DNA of 64,000 nucleotides from an uncultured Rhodospirillaceae bacterium (GTDB taxonomy: Bacteria; Pseudomonadota; Alphaproteobacteria; Azospirillales; Azospirillaceae), in NCBI GenBank assembly GCA_937927415.1, contig CALBDS010000033.1, forward strand, positions 70,223 to 134,222, in the 5' to 3' direction. Shown piece after piece: positions 1-7,182 of the stretch. The notes under the pieces were generated by a model that saw nothing but the letters and a program-made list of their open reading frames with translations, searched no databases and was not told the origin of the DNA. A program made the translations under genes and the position numbers. How positions within the stretch are numbered: position 1 is the stretch's first letter; the number at the start of each line of letters is the position of its first letter.

Positions 1-660
1 GAGGATTCCGCCATCGGTGCCGTGGTGCTGACCGGCGCCGGCACGACCTTCAGCAGCGGCGGCAACCTGAACCGGCTGGCCGGTCTGCGCGCCGGTGCGC
101 CCGAGACGGTGTGCGCCGGGATTGACGGGTTGCATGGGTTCGTGCAGGCGATCCGTTCATGCCCGAAGCCGGTGATCGCCGCCGTGGAGGGCGGGGCGGC
201 CGGGGCCGGTTTCTCCGTGATGCTGGCCTGCGATCTGGTGGTAGCGGCGCGCGGCGCCCGCTTCGTGATGGCGTACGTCAAGGTGGGGCTAAGCCCGGAC
301 GGCGGTGCCACGGCCTTCCTGGCCCAGACCCTGCCGCGCCAATTGGCGGCGGAACTCGCCCTGGAGGGCGGGGTGGTGGATGCCGGGCGCCTGCATCAGG
401 CGGGGATCGTCAACGCCGTGTGCGAACCGGGGGCGGCGCTGGGCACGGCGCTCGCCCGTGCGGCAACCCTGGCCGCGGGGCCCGGGCAGGCCATGGCGTC
501 CATCAAGGGTCTGCTGAACGCAGCGTACGCCGACGGGCTGGGGACGCAGTTGGACCGTGAGCGCGACAGCTTCGTCGCCAACCTGTTCCACGCCGACGCG
601 GGGGAGGGGATTGCCGCCTTCCGCGAAAAGCGCCAGGCGGTCTTTGGCGGGGTGGGGTGA
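1..660 (+). CDS. Enoyl-CoA hydratase/isomerase family protein (5' truncated by window)
   Basis: The reading frame is open from base 1 and stops at 660, giving 219 visible residues of a family that usually has about 260, so the start lies upstream. The crotonase fold is recognisable from the FSSGGN segment near the N-terminus (the oxyanion/CoA-binding loop, usually FSAGGD), the AAVEGGAAGAG stretch and the KVGLSPDGG stretch. Family members hydrate or isomerise enoyl-CoA thioesters in fatty-acid or aromatic catabolism. The exact substrate cannot be told. The next gene starts at the base after its stop codon, so the two are probably co-transcribed. Confidence 0.85.
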   Translation, partial: EDSAIGAVVLTGAGTTFSSGGNLNRLAGLRAGAPETVCAGIDGLHGFVQAIRSCPKPVIAAVEGGAAGAGFSVMLACDLVVAARGARFVMAYVKVGLSPDGGATAFLAQTLPRQLAAELALEGGVVDAGRLHQAGIVNAVCEPGAALGTALARAATLAAGPGQAMASIKGLLNAAYADGLGTQLDRERDSFVANLFHADAGEGIAAFREKRQAVFGGVG

Positions 661-1662
661 ATGATGCTGACGACCCGCGTCACCGACTTTTTCGGAATCC
701 GCCTGCCGATCGTTGCCGGCGGCCTGCAATGGCTGGCGACCGCCGATTATGCGGCGGCGGCATCGCGAGCGGGGATCATGGGATTCATGACCGCCGCCAG
801 CTTCCCCGACCTGCCGTCCCTGCGCGCCGGGGTCCGCCGTTGCCGCGACCTGTGCGACGGGGGGCCGTTCGGCGTCAACGTGTCGATGCTGCCCAAGCTG
901 GTGGAGGGCGACCGCGCCGAGGCGATCTTCGACCTGATCGCCGAGGAGGAGGTCCGCTTCGTCGAAACCTCGGGCCGCAACCCGGAACCCTACCTTCAGC
1001 ACCTGCACACCGCCGGCATCAAAGTAGTGCATAAGGTGTCCACGGTGAAGCACGCCCGCAAGGCGCAGGCGGTGGGTGTGGACATGGTGGAGATCATCGG
1101 TGCGGAAGCCGGTGGTCATCCGGGCATGGCGCTGGTCGGCACCATCGTCCAAGCGGCCTTGGCGGCCCGCGACATCACCATCCCCCTGGTGGTCGGCGGC
1201 GGAATCGGCACCGGCGCGCAACTGGTGGCGGCCCTGGCCCTGGGGGCGGACGGTGTTCTGATGGGCACGCGCTTCCTGGTCGCCGAGGAGGTGTGGGCGC
1301 ACCCCGCGTACAAGCGCCGCTTGGTGGAGGCAGAGGAAACCGACACGATGCTGGTCATGCAATCCCTGCGCAACACGGTGCGCGCGCTGCGCAATGAGAC
1401 CACGGAGCGCATCCAGGCGGTTGAGGCGGAAACCCCCGGCGACCTTGCGGCCCTGATGCCGCTCATCAGCGGCACGCTCGGCCGGCAAGCCTATGAAACC
1501 GGCGAGACCCGGACGGGAATGCTGTCGTTGGGCCAGTCGGTTGCCTTTGCCGATCGTATCGAACCGCTGGCGCGCATCGTGGAGCGGATCGCGGATGAGG
1601 CGGCGGACGCGGTGCAGAGGGTCAACCGGCTGGGCGGCTGTGAACCGCACCGGGTTTCCTGA
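661..1662 (+). CDS. Nitronate monooxygenase / 2-nitropropane dioxygenase-like flavoprotein
   Basis: This 333-residue protein has the TIM-barrel pattern of FMN-dependent nitronate monooxygenases. The signs are an N-terminal RLPIVAGGLQWLA segment, the GAEAGGHPG motif carrying the family's catalytic His, and the phosphate-binding VVGGGIGTG followed by LGADGVLMGTRF. Family members oxidise alkyl nitronates, and related enzymes act as FabK-type enoyl-ACP reductases, so the substrate is uncertain. The start ATG directly follows the upstream stop codon. The pairing with an enoyl-CoA hydratase suggests a shared acyl-CoA-related catabolic operon. This is the last host gene before the prophage. Confidence 0.85.
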   Translation: MMLTTRVTDFFGIRLPIVAGGLQWLATADYAAAASRAGIMGFMTAASFPDLPSLRAGVRRCRDLCDGGPFGVNVSMLPKLVEGDRAEAIFDLIAEEEVRFVETSGRNPEPYLQHLHTAGIKVVHKVSTVKHARKAQAVGVDMVEIIGAEAGGHPGMALVGTIVQAALAARDITIPLVVGGGIGTGAQLVAALALGADGVLMGTRFLVAEEVWAHPAYKRRLVEAEETDTMLVMQSLRNTVRALRNETTERIQAVEAETPGDLAALMPLISGTLGRQAYETGETRTGMLSLGQSVAFADRIEPLARIVERIADEAADAVQRVNRLGGCEPHRVS

Positions 1663-1786
1663 AGTGCGCGAGCGCGCAGTGCGGATGGAGTTTGAACAGA
1701 AAGGCGAGCACGCCTCGCAGTGGGCGGCGATCCATCGGTATTTTCAATGCGAAGAGGGTGGATCACGAAAAGGGGGTGGGGCGGTT

Positions 1787-1805
1787 TTGTACGGATTTTG
1801 TGCGG
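1787..1805 (+). repeat. Paired TTGTRCGG motif, host side of attL
   Basis: TTGTACGG at 1787 and TTGTGCGG at 1798 form a direct pair with 11-bp spacing. The same arrangement occurs at 2041, 50944 and 51133. I infer integrase arm-type binding sites. This copy lies outside the prophage boundary, which is unexpected. Confidence 0.5.
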
Positions 1806-1944
1806 TTGGGCAAAATGCGACCCTGCACAATACATTGATTATATTGGATTATTTCGGGTTTTGCGCGGCGCGCCGAAAAACCATTTACCGCCTGTGGGTA
1901 AAGGCAGCGCCACCCGAGCCATAAATTTTTTCAATGGGAAGGGG

Positions 1945-1989
1945 TGGTGCCCAGGGACGGAATTGAACCGCCGACACGGGGATTTTCAG
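1945..1989 (-). pseudogene. 3' fragment of tRNA-Phe left at attL
   Basis: Forty-five bases identical to the 3' half of the tRNA-Phe gene at 51291-51366, read on the minus strand, including the encoded CCA (TGG on the plus strand at 1945-1947). The match breaks at 1990, where prophage sequence begins. The fragment lacks the 5' half and cannot give a tRNA. It is the displaced 3' end produced by integration. Confidence 0.9.
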
Positions 1990-2040
1990 GCTTTATTATT
2001 ATGGCTGTTTTGCTGGTGTAGACATAAATCCCAGCGTATT

Positions 2041-2059
2041 TTGTGCGGATATTGTACGG
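2041..2059 (+). repeat. Paired TTGTRCGG motif inside left prophage end
   Basis: TTGTGCGG at 2041 and TTGTACGG at 2052 are spaced 11 bp apart, 52 bp inside the end of the att identity. This is a likely integrase arm-type site, inferred only from repetition and position. The surrounding 1990-2209 is AT-rich and holds no gene I can support. Confidence 0.5.
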
Positions 2060-2209
2060 GTATATTTTTGTTTGTCATAATTAGGCTGAGAGGGCCAAAA
2101 AATTATTTAGGCAAGAGGAATATTATGAATATTTCCCCATTTATTCAACCCTAAAAAACGCTCCATGGTGGGGCGTTGGGGGTCCAATTGGAAGGATAGA
2201 GGGAAGGGA

Positions 2210-2616
2210 CTATTTGGCGGAAGTGGTGGCGCCGGGGATCGTTTTCAGTTCCGTCAGCCGGCGGCGAAGGTGCAGGGCCGTCAGCGGGGCGACGTCTTCC
2301 AGGCGACAGACTCCGGTCCCGATCCCGGCCTTGGGGAAGACGACGGTCAACCCGTCTTCCAGGCGCGGCGGACCGCGGCGACGTCTTCGTCGATCTTCCG
2401 GCAATTCGCGTCAAGGTCGGCGTCCGACCACGCGAAGGACGCATGGTCGCCCGGCCCCTTCTTGAACCGGATCCCGATCGCGTTCGGTTCACCCCGGCAA
2501 GCGTGCGCCTGTCCGCCGCGCCCCTTCCGGGTTTCGTCGTCGCTGAAGACGAAGACACAATCCCGGCGGCGGCGGACGTCATCGCGGGTGATGAAGGGCT
2601 TCGACCGGATCGGCAT
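2210..2616 (-). pseudogene. Frameshifted small phage protein gene downstream of int
   Basis: The first frame starts at ATG 2616 and reads VFVFSDDETRKGRGGQ and EPNAIGIRFKK before ending at 2347. A second frame covering 2210-2404 continues as LEDGLTVVFPKAGIGTG to a stop at 2210. From memory, a family of small phage proteins carries both halves in one chain, so a single base seems to have been lost near 2385. The site is in a C-rich stretch with no canonical slippery heptamer. This favours mutation or a sequencing error over programmed frameshifting. The start lies 2 bp from the integrase stop, so it belongs to the int transcript. Confidence 0.6.
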
Positions 2617-2618
2617 GG

Positions 2619-3839
2619 TCAGCCCCCGAACACGGCGCGGTTCGCGGCTTCGGCCATGGCCTTCCGGCGGCGGATCGCGTCGTCGTCTTCGAACAGGTGC
2701 CCGTACACATCAAGGGTCACATGGGCCGATGAATGCCCCATGGCCTTCTGCACCTCCTTTATGTCGGCCCCGGCTTCGATCAGAATCGATGCGCGGAAAT
2801 GACGAAGGACATGCATTCCGCCGTACCGGGCTGTCTTCTTGCCGGTGGCTGGGTCAACCTCGACGACGCCGGCTTCGCGCTGGAGCGGACCCCACCACCG
2901 ATTGACGATGTTCGCCAGGGACTCGACGCGCCCGGATGCGTTCGGGAAGACCAGCCCCAGCTTGCCCGGCGGGCAAAGCATCTGCCATGCCTTCAGGTCG
3001 CGGACAAGCTCGCTGGGAAGGTACAGGGTCCGGTATCCGGCCTTTGACTTCGGCGTGCCGATGTCCCCCTTTTCGTCGGCGCGCTGGACGATCTCGACCG
3101 TCCCGGACGCGGCATCAAACGCCGCCCAGGGAAGCCCCCGTATTTCGGATGACCGGCAGCCGGTGGAGATCGTCGTCCTGATGAACAGGTCGAACCACTT
3201 GTGACGGTTCAGCCCCGCCTTGTTCCGGGCCGCCGGGAAATCGCCCGTCGCCCAGCGTGCCAGGACGGACACCAGGGCGCGGACCTCTGCTTTCGACGGG
3301 ATGACGACCTTGCTGTCTTCGCGGCCCGAGTTGATGATTTTCACCGGAAGGGCGGTGTTCGCCCCGATCATGCCGCGGGTCATGGCCTCGTTCAGCATTC
3401 CCTTCAAGGACGTCAGGATCTTACGGGTCATGACGCGGGAGCGGCCATTCCGAAGAAGCTCATCCCGGAAGTACGCGACTTGCGGAGTCGTGAGTTGGGT
3501 CAGCCGGACGCCGCCCAGGAACGGCACGATGTGGTTGTCGATGTGCGACCGATATTGACCAAGCGTCGATTCCTCGGCCGGCGGGCGGCCGTTGCGCCCG
3601 TTCCTCACGGCTTCCAACCACACTTCGGCGGCTTCGCGGACCGTCGCCGATTGGCTGTTCGGGACGTGAAGCCCTTGCTTGACCTGGATCGTGACCGTTG
3701 CGGCGAATTCCTCCGCCTCCTTCTTGCGGTCAAAGCTCTTTGAACGGTCCTTGCCGAACTGGTCGGTATACCGGACCTGCCACCCCTCCCCCTTGGTGCC
3801 TGTGGCGCTTGTCCATGTCCGCTTCTTCACGGTTGCCAT
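2619..3839 (-). CDS. int: Tyrosine recombinase, phage integrase
   Basis: This 406-residue integrase catalyses integration and excision at tRNA-Phe. It has an N-terminal arm-binding region, a SAM-like core-binding domain (about residues 65-165) and a C-terminal catalytic domain. The catalytic signature is visible: Arg229 in TGCRSSEIRG, His343-x-x-Arg346 in HVLRH, His369 in MGHSS, and nucleophile Tyr379 in DVYGHLF. It is transcribed towards attL and ends about 630 bp from the repeat, the usual place for an integrase. Two candidate repressor operators lie about 100-130 bp upstream of its start. Confidence 0.97.
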   Translation of the reverse strand: MATVKKRTWTSATGTKGEGWQVRYTDQFGKDRSKSFDRKKEAEEFAATVTIQVKQGLHVPNSQSATVREAAEVWLEAVRNGRNGRPPAEESTLGQYRSHIDNHIVPFLGGVRLTQLTTPQVAYFRDELLRNGRSRVMTRKILTSLKGMLNEAMTRGMIGANTALPVKIINSGREDSKVVIPSKAEVRALVSVLARWATGDFPAARNKAGLNRHKWFDLFIRTTISTGCRSSEIRGLPWAAFDAASGTVEIVQRADEKGDIGTPKSKAGYRTLYLPSELVRDLKAWQMLCPPGKLGLVFPNASGRVESLANIVNRWWGPLQREAGVVEVDPATGKKTARYGGMHVLRHFRASILIEAGADIKEVQKAMGHSSAHVTLDVYGHLFEDDDAIRRRKAMAEAANRAVFGG

Positions 3840-3935
3840 ATTCTTGGATCTCTCTGGCCTATTCCATTCCGGATCGCCATAAGGCGCTGTTCTCCTGGAT
3901 CATGGGGTGATGGCGCGGAGCGGCGCAAGCCAAAA

Positions 3936-3970
3936 ATGGCGTAACGCCATTAAAGATTCCAAAATGCCAT
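3936..3970. promoter_or_regulatory. Two candidate CI operators between int and the 4056 gene
   Basis: Site 3936-3950 reads ATGGCGTAACGCCAT, a perfect ATGGC/GCCAT palindrome. Site 3956-3970 reads ATTCCAAAATGCCAT, with one full half-site. Their starts are 20 bp apart, two helical turns. They lie in the divergent int/4056 intergenic region and match the operator consensus found elsewhere in the prophage. Confidence 0.6.
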
Positions 3971-3978
3971 ATGTCGTG

Positions 3979-4007
3979 TTGACATGATTTGCGGGGAGGC
4001 ATATAGC
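3979..4007 (+). promoter_or_regulatory. Sigma70-type promoter for the 4056 gene
   Basis: TTGACA at 3979-3984 and TATAGC at 4002-4007 are separated by 17 bp. The pair lies about 50 bp upstream of the ATG at 4056 and just downstream of the two candidate operators. Confidence 0.6.
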
Positions 4008-4055
4008 GGTTGATGCCGACGACGGCCATCGCCTCCCAAGCCAAAGGAATCCCGC

Positions 4056-4418
4056 ATGTCTGCGATTACAGTCCCCGCGAAGGCCGTGCGCCCCATGCGC
4101 TTCGCCTCCGATGTCTTCCGTTTTCAGCCGGGCGCCGGTTTCCATAGGCTCATGGAAGCGGCCCGGAGTCTGGTCAGGGCCAAGGTTTTCCCGCCGCGTG
4201 AGCGGTTTTGCCTGATCCGCCGGGATGGGGGTGTCCTGCGCTTCTACGCTGGGCCGGCGGTTACGGAAGACCGCGGGATCGTCGATGCATGGACCGACGA
4301 TGCAGGGCGCGCCTTCCTGGTCAGCACCCGCGGCTTTGCCGATTATCTTGCCATCCGCGTCCGCCGCCGGATGCCGGACCCGGCTCCGGTCCGCGTTGCT
4401 TCGGTTTTGGCCGGGTGA
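4056..4418 (+). CDS. Hypothetical phage early protein
   Basis: A 120-residue protein I do not recognise. The start at 4056 has a Shine-Dalgarno-like AAAGGA upstream and a good promoter 50 bp away. The sequence is mixed alpha/beta in look, with basic RRRMP near the C-terminus and no signal peptide or membrane segment. It is divergent from int and beside two candidate repressor operators, so early or lysogeny-controlled expression is likely. Confidence 0.6.
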   Translation: MSAITVPAKAVRPMRFASDVFRFQPGAGFHRLMEAARSLVRAKVFPPRERFCLIRRDGGVLRFYAGPAVTEDRGIVDAWTDDAGRAFLVSTRGFADYLAIRVRRRMPDPAPVRVASVLAG

Positions 4419-4472
4419 TGGAACAGATGCTCAAAAAAAGGCGCAGGGAATCCGGCCTGAAGGGCAACACGG

Positions 4473-5162
4473 TCAGGCAAAATCAGCCGGGTTTGGGCGT
4501 TGAGCGATGATGCTGTCCAGGGGGCAGGTCGCCTCGACATAATATGCGCTGTCTGGGCAACGATAGCCAATCACCTGAACAATATCTGATAAAATCTGTT
4601 CTGGATTTTTATTATACATAGATTTATGATGTGCAATACGGTTACGATAGGCACTTAAGCGATCCAGCTCAGCCAAGAGACTAGCCTGAGTAATGTTTTT
4701 GGGGGCATGAGGGAATTGTGCCGCAATCCCTTTTTTCCAAAGGATCGGTGTGAAGCGAACAGTTAGTAGATGACACCAGAAGCCAAAAGTAATCCCGGCA
4801 ATAATCCGTTCATTCGTTTCAGGTTGACCAGAATTAACGATCCGACTTCGGACTTTGTGAAGCTGATCTCCCCAATACGGCTTAAGCTGCCTACAGATGT
4901 CCTTGTGCTTTGTCCAATTTTTCCCTCTTGCTGCGTTTGCTGCATCTGAAATTGCGTTGCGGACGGTGACTTCTAATATTTGCATCGGAAAATACAGTGA
5001 CTCACAGATGCGTGCATTCCATAGATACAGACGCAAGGCCTGCTCCTGCTTACTGTGAGCCATCCACATATATTCGTTCATTCGAATGGGCGATATGGCC
5101 CGATGGATTGCCGTTGTCGCCGTAGGACGCAACTGAAAATGAGCTTGCAGATAGCGATGCAC
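4473..5162 (-). CDS. Abi-like HEPN-domain protein (candidate abortive-infection moron)
   Basis: A 229-residue protein with the hallmarks of Abi-family HEPN proteins: an N-terminal region with RLYLWNARICESLYFP and EVTVRNAISDA, a central ITFGFWCHLL, and a C-terminal RNRIAHH. In the last motif Arg173 and His178 fit the R-x4-6-H HEPN RNase signature. Family members often act as RNases in abortive infection or toxin systems; that this one does so is inference. The gene is clearly AT-richer than its neighbours, is transcribed opposite to the 4056 gene, and sits in the int-proximal accessory slot, all signs of recent acquisition. The true start could be the internal Met28. Confidence 0.75.
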   Translation of the reverse strand: MHRYLQAHFQLRPTATTAIHRAISPIRMNEYMWMAHSKQEQALRLYLWNARICESLYFPMQILEVTVRNAISDAANAARGKNWTKHKDICRQLKPYWGDQLHKVRSRIVNSGQPETNERIIAGITFGFWCHLLTVRFTPILWKKGIAAQFPHAPKNITQASLLAELDRLSAYRNRIAHHKSMYNKNPEQILSDIVQVIGYRCPDSAYYVEATCPLDSIIAQRPNPADFA

Positions 5163-5308
5163 CGACCTATCTTCCCCTTATGAGTCGTGAGGGTCTTCCC
5201 TGCCTATCTAAAGCGCCCCCTCCGCGGACCAGCGCTGGGCATAAGCCTTACGGACATAGAGCGTTAGCATAGAAAATCACGTAAATTGTAACCTGTAAAA
5301 GAGCGTGG

Positions 5309-5334
5309 AAGGCCGGGGCATAAGCCCCGGCCTT
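5309..5334. terminator. Strong GC hairpin downstream of the accessory segment
   Basis: An 11-bp stem (AAGGCCGGGGC with GCCCCGGCCTT) around a 4-nt ATAA loop. The T-tract is weak on both strands, so it may be a bidirectional or weak terminator between the Abi-like gene's upstream region and the 5408 gene. Nothing else is seen in 5163-5407. Confidence 0.5.
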
Positions 5335-5407
5335 TCGCACTTCTAGCAGATCTACAGCTGTTTCGCTACAGCTTGAGCATATTTTCGCGTATGGCATGTG
5401 CTGGTGA

Positions 5408-5713
5408 TTGTTAAATGATCGGGTGGAATATTTCATCGCCGATACCACTACCGGCAACTTGAACATAAGGGAAGCCCTTGCGCAGATCGACCGCACCCAG
5501 GCGGAAACCGGGAAGCTGCTGGAAGAAACCCTGAAGCTGGTCGCGGAACAGCATAAACTCTTGGCCGAACAGCGGAAGCTTGCGGCGGAAGCCGACAAGC
5601 TGCGGCGCGACCATGGCCTTGCCCCGTGGGCGCTCGCCATGGCGACCGTCGGCGCGGCAACCGGGCTGGTTCTTGCGCTCGTGACAGCACTCCAAAGAAT
5701 GGGGGTCTTTTGA
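5408..5713 (+). CDS. Small coiled-coil protein with one C-terminal membrane segment
   Basis: Up to 101 residues. Residues about 20-70 are rich in Ala, Glu, Gln, Lys and Leu (repeating ETLKLVAEQHKLLAEQRKLAAEADKL-like heptads), so a coiled coil is likely. One hydrophobic segment (WALAMATVGAATGLVLALVTAL) follows near the C-terminus. The listed start is TTG at 5408; a GTG at 5423 is an alternative. It is followed 5 bp later by the HTH gene at 5719, so the two form a small operon. Function unknown; a membrane-anchored sensor or exclusion protein would fit but is only a guess. Confidence 0.6.
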   Translation: MLNDRVEYFIADTTTGNLNIREALAQIDRTQAETGKLLEETLKLVAEQHKLLAEQRKLAAEADKLRRDHGLAPWALAMATVGAATGLVLALVTALQRMGVF

Positions 5714-5718
5714 CCCCC

Positions 5719-5931
5719 ATGACCCCGGACCGATTCCACGAATGCCTGGATATCCTCGGCTGGTCTCAACGGGGATTCGCCGAGATGATCCGCCGTGATC
5801 CCCGACAGATTCGACGCTGGGCCGCCGGGCAGTACAGCATTCCCGACGACGTCGGCGCGTGGCTGGAACGGCGGGCAACCGCGATGCAGGCGGACCCGCC
5901 ACCGCTCCCGGTCAAGACACAGGTCGCCTGA
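5719..5931 (+). CDS. Small helix-turn-helix protein
   Basis: A 70-residue protein whose centre, LGWSQRGFAEMIRRDPRQIRRWAAG, fits a helix-turn-helix of the XRE/Cro kind, followed by a short basic-acidic tail. The ATG at 5719 lies 5 bp after the upstream stop, so it is translated with the coiled-coil membrane protein. It converges on the antirepressor gene, with a shared terminator between them. It may regulate the small operon or the lysogeny genes; no target can be assigned. Confidence 0.65.
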   Translation: MTPDRFHECLDILGWSQRGFAEMIRRDPRQIRRWAAGQYSIPDDVGAWLERRATAMQADPPPLPVKTQVA

Positions 5932-5952
5932 CCGTCTCCATGGGCGAAGAGG

Positions 5953-5982
5953 GAAGGGCGCCCCCGTCAAGAGGCGCCCTTC
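5953..5982. terminator. Bidirectional terminator between convergent genes
   Basis: A 10-bp stem, GAAGGGCGCC with GGCGCCCTTC, with a 10-nt loop. It lies between the HTH gene ending at 5931 and the antirepressor-like gene whose stop codon is at 5986. Confidence 0.65.
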
Positions 5983-5985
5983 TGT

Positions 5986-6801
5986 TCAGCCCACCAGTAG
6001 GGACAAGCCCCGGTGAACGCCGATGGTCGGGATGCCCTGGTGCTTCAGGGTGCCGCCCGGCAGTGGCCGGCGTTCCACCACCCGGCCCAACGCGGCGACC
6101 TGACGACGGTCGTCCATGTCGGTCCAGACCCGACCACGCCGAAGCATATCGCCGTGGTCCAAGGGCACCAGCCGGCGCGCGGCGACGCCACCGTCAACGC
6201 CGACTATGACCACTTCGGTCATGTCCCCGCCCAAGCCGACGTCGTTCGCGTCGAAGATCACGACTTCGCCGTCCAGGACCATGGCGCCCATTCCGTTCTC
6301 AAGAGGGAAGGGGCGGAAGGTAGTAGCGGCAGCTTCCAGCCGTGCCGCCACGTCGGCCAGCCGGACGGTATCAGCATGGCGGGCAGAGATCCGGCGCTCG
6401 TGCTGGCGGACCGGGACGATATGCGTCGGCGGGGGCGTCTGGCCCGCTGCTGCGGACGTCACTTCGTCGAAGACCTCGACGATCCGGATCGTGATTTCCG
6501 TTGCCCGGTCGGTTTCGGATTTGGTGCAGAGGAAAAGGGCTTGGCGCTTGTTCAGCCAGTTTTGACGGGCAGGACGCCCACCCTTGGGGGAGGTTTGCGC
6601 CACGGTGGCGCAAATTACGCCGAACCGTTCAAGCGCCTTGCGGTGGCGCTCAATGAGCTTCCGGATATCTCGCGCCTGCGCAAATCCTAAAGCGTCTGCG
6701 AGACGAATATCCAGAATCCGAGGTTCGTGGTTGACGGTGGTATTAATATCAGAAATGGTTAATGCAGACACAGCTTGGGTGTCGGCAATAGAAACGGTCA
6801 T
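5986..6801 (-). CDS. Antirepressor-like phage regulatory protein
   Basis: The 271-residue product starts at ATG 6801, preceded by AAAGAGG. The N-terminal half (LDIRLADALGFAQARDIRKL, ERFGVICATVAQTS, GGRPARQNWLNKRQALFLC) resembles the N-terminal domain of phage antirepressor/regulatory proteins in the Ant/Rha/KilA-N group. The C-terminal third (VVIFDANDV to ALGRVVERRP) weakly recalls an S24-like beta fold, a low-confidence reading. Such proteins bind and inactivate a repressor. Its upstream region carries a perfect candidate operator and a long structured leader, which fits a tightly held inducer. It matters here because the resident repressor seems unable to self-cleave. Confidence 0.65.
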   Translation of the reverse strand: MTVSIADTQAVSALTISDINTTVNHEPRILDIRLADALGFAQARDIRKLIERHRKALERFGVICATVAQTSPKGGRPARQNWLNKRQALFLCTKSETDRATEITIRIVEVFDEVTSAAAGQTPPPTHIVPVRQHERRISARHADTVRLADVAARLEAAATTFRPFPLENGMGAMVLDGEVVIFDANDVGLGGDMTEVVIVGVDGGVAARRLVPLDHGDMLRRGRVWTDMDDRRQVAALGRVVERRPLPGGTLKHQGIPTIGVHRGLSLLVG

Positions 6802-6810
6802 GACAAGCCT

Positions 6811-7060
6811 CTTTCGAGCGGCGTTGCATCGCCGCTGCCAAAGGAAGCTTTTCGGACCGCCCCTGGCAGCGGGGGCCGAAAACCCGTCGAAAGCCGGGCG
6901 CGAGTATTCCCCTTTCGGGTCTTGTATTCCTCGCACCCCCGCCATAGGGGCCGCACAGACAGAGTCCGGACGTAAAACCGGATGACGGACGGTGACCGCT
7001 TTCGACGGAGTTTTCGGCTCCACCCCAAGCCCTACGGTTTTCGTGTCGCCCTGTCAAGGA
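6811..7060 (-). ncRNA. Structured leader upstream of the antirepressor gene, C4-antisense-like candidate
   Basis: No credible gene lies in this 250-bp leader, but it is full of paired segments. The arms 6875-6894 and 6998-7018 are complementary over 20 bp with one bulged base, and can be extended by about three pairs. Local hairpins include AGCGGCG/CGCCGCT at 6817-6836 just before the ribosome-binding site, TCCGG/CCGGA at 6965-6982, CCCC/GGGG at 6937-6950, and a CCC-GAAA-GGG-type tetraloop near 6911-6919. Position and long-range complementarity recall C4 antisense RNA, which represses ant in P1/P7/P22. Identity to that family is inference; it could equally be a different attenuator. Confidence 0.55.
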
Positions 7061-7103
7061 CGGCCTAACCCTATTGGGGTAATTTTCTGAGGGCAAGTAG
7101 AAT

Positions 7104-7118
7104 ATGGCGATTTGCCAT
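7104..7118. promoter_or_regulatory. Candidate CI operator upstream of the antirepressor leader
   Basis: ATGGCGATTTGCCAT, a perfect ATGGC-N5-GCCAT site. It lies just upstream of the leader of the antirepressor gene, so the repressor probably shuts off its own antagonist in the lysogen. A TATTCT lies directly beside it on the minus strand, but I see no good -35 box. Confidence 0.6.
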
Positions 7119-7131
7119 TTCAATTCTGAGA

Positions 7132-7167
7132 TACCAAATCACCTTGATACGGCAAGATGATTTGGTA
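7132..7167. other. Long hairpin between the 7183 gene and the operator
   Basis: TACCAAATCA (7132-7141) pairs with TGATTTGGTA (7158-7167), with an inner CTTG/CAAG stem. There is no U-tract on either side, so it is at best a weak terminator for the 7183-8001 gene. Role unknown. Confidence 0.4.
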
Positions 7168-7182
7168 GCCGTTGATGGGACT

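Larger units (their letters stand above)
1732..1989. repeat. attL: left copy of a 258-bp direct repeat flanking the prophage
   Basis: Positions 1732-1989 match 51078-51335 without gaps. The 83 bp at 1907-1989 are identical to 51253-51335; the outer 175 bp differ at roughly 16 positions. The identical part ends at the anticodon-loop region of a tRNA-Phe gene, the usual place for tyrosine-integrase crossover. The repeat is much longer than a typical att core, so the phage carries the tRNA-downstream flank as well as the tRNA 3' end. Confidence 0.85.

Noticed and set aside
1664..1677. Short palindrome TGCGCG-AG-CGCGCA after the nitronate monooxygenase gene
   Set aside because: Six-bp stem, 2-nt loop and no T-tract; too weak to call a terminator.
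1491..1835. Minus-strand frame over the left att flank, with a counterpart at 50798-51280
   Set aside because: The two frames resemble each other only because both lie in the att repeat. Their composition is not protein-like and there is no ribosome-binding site; the DNA repeat explains the likeness.
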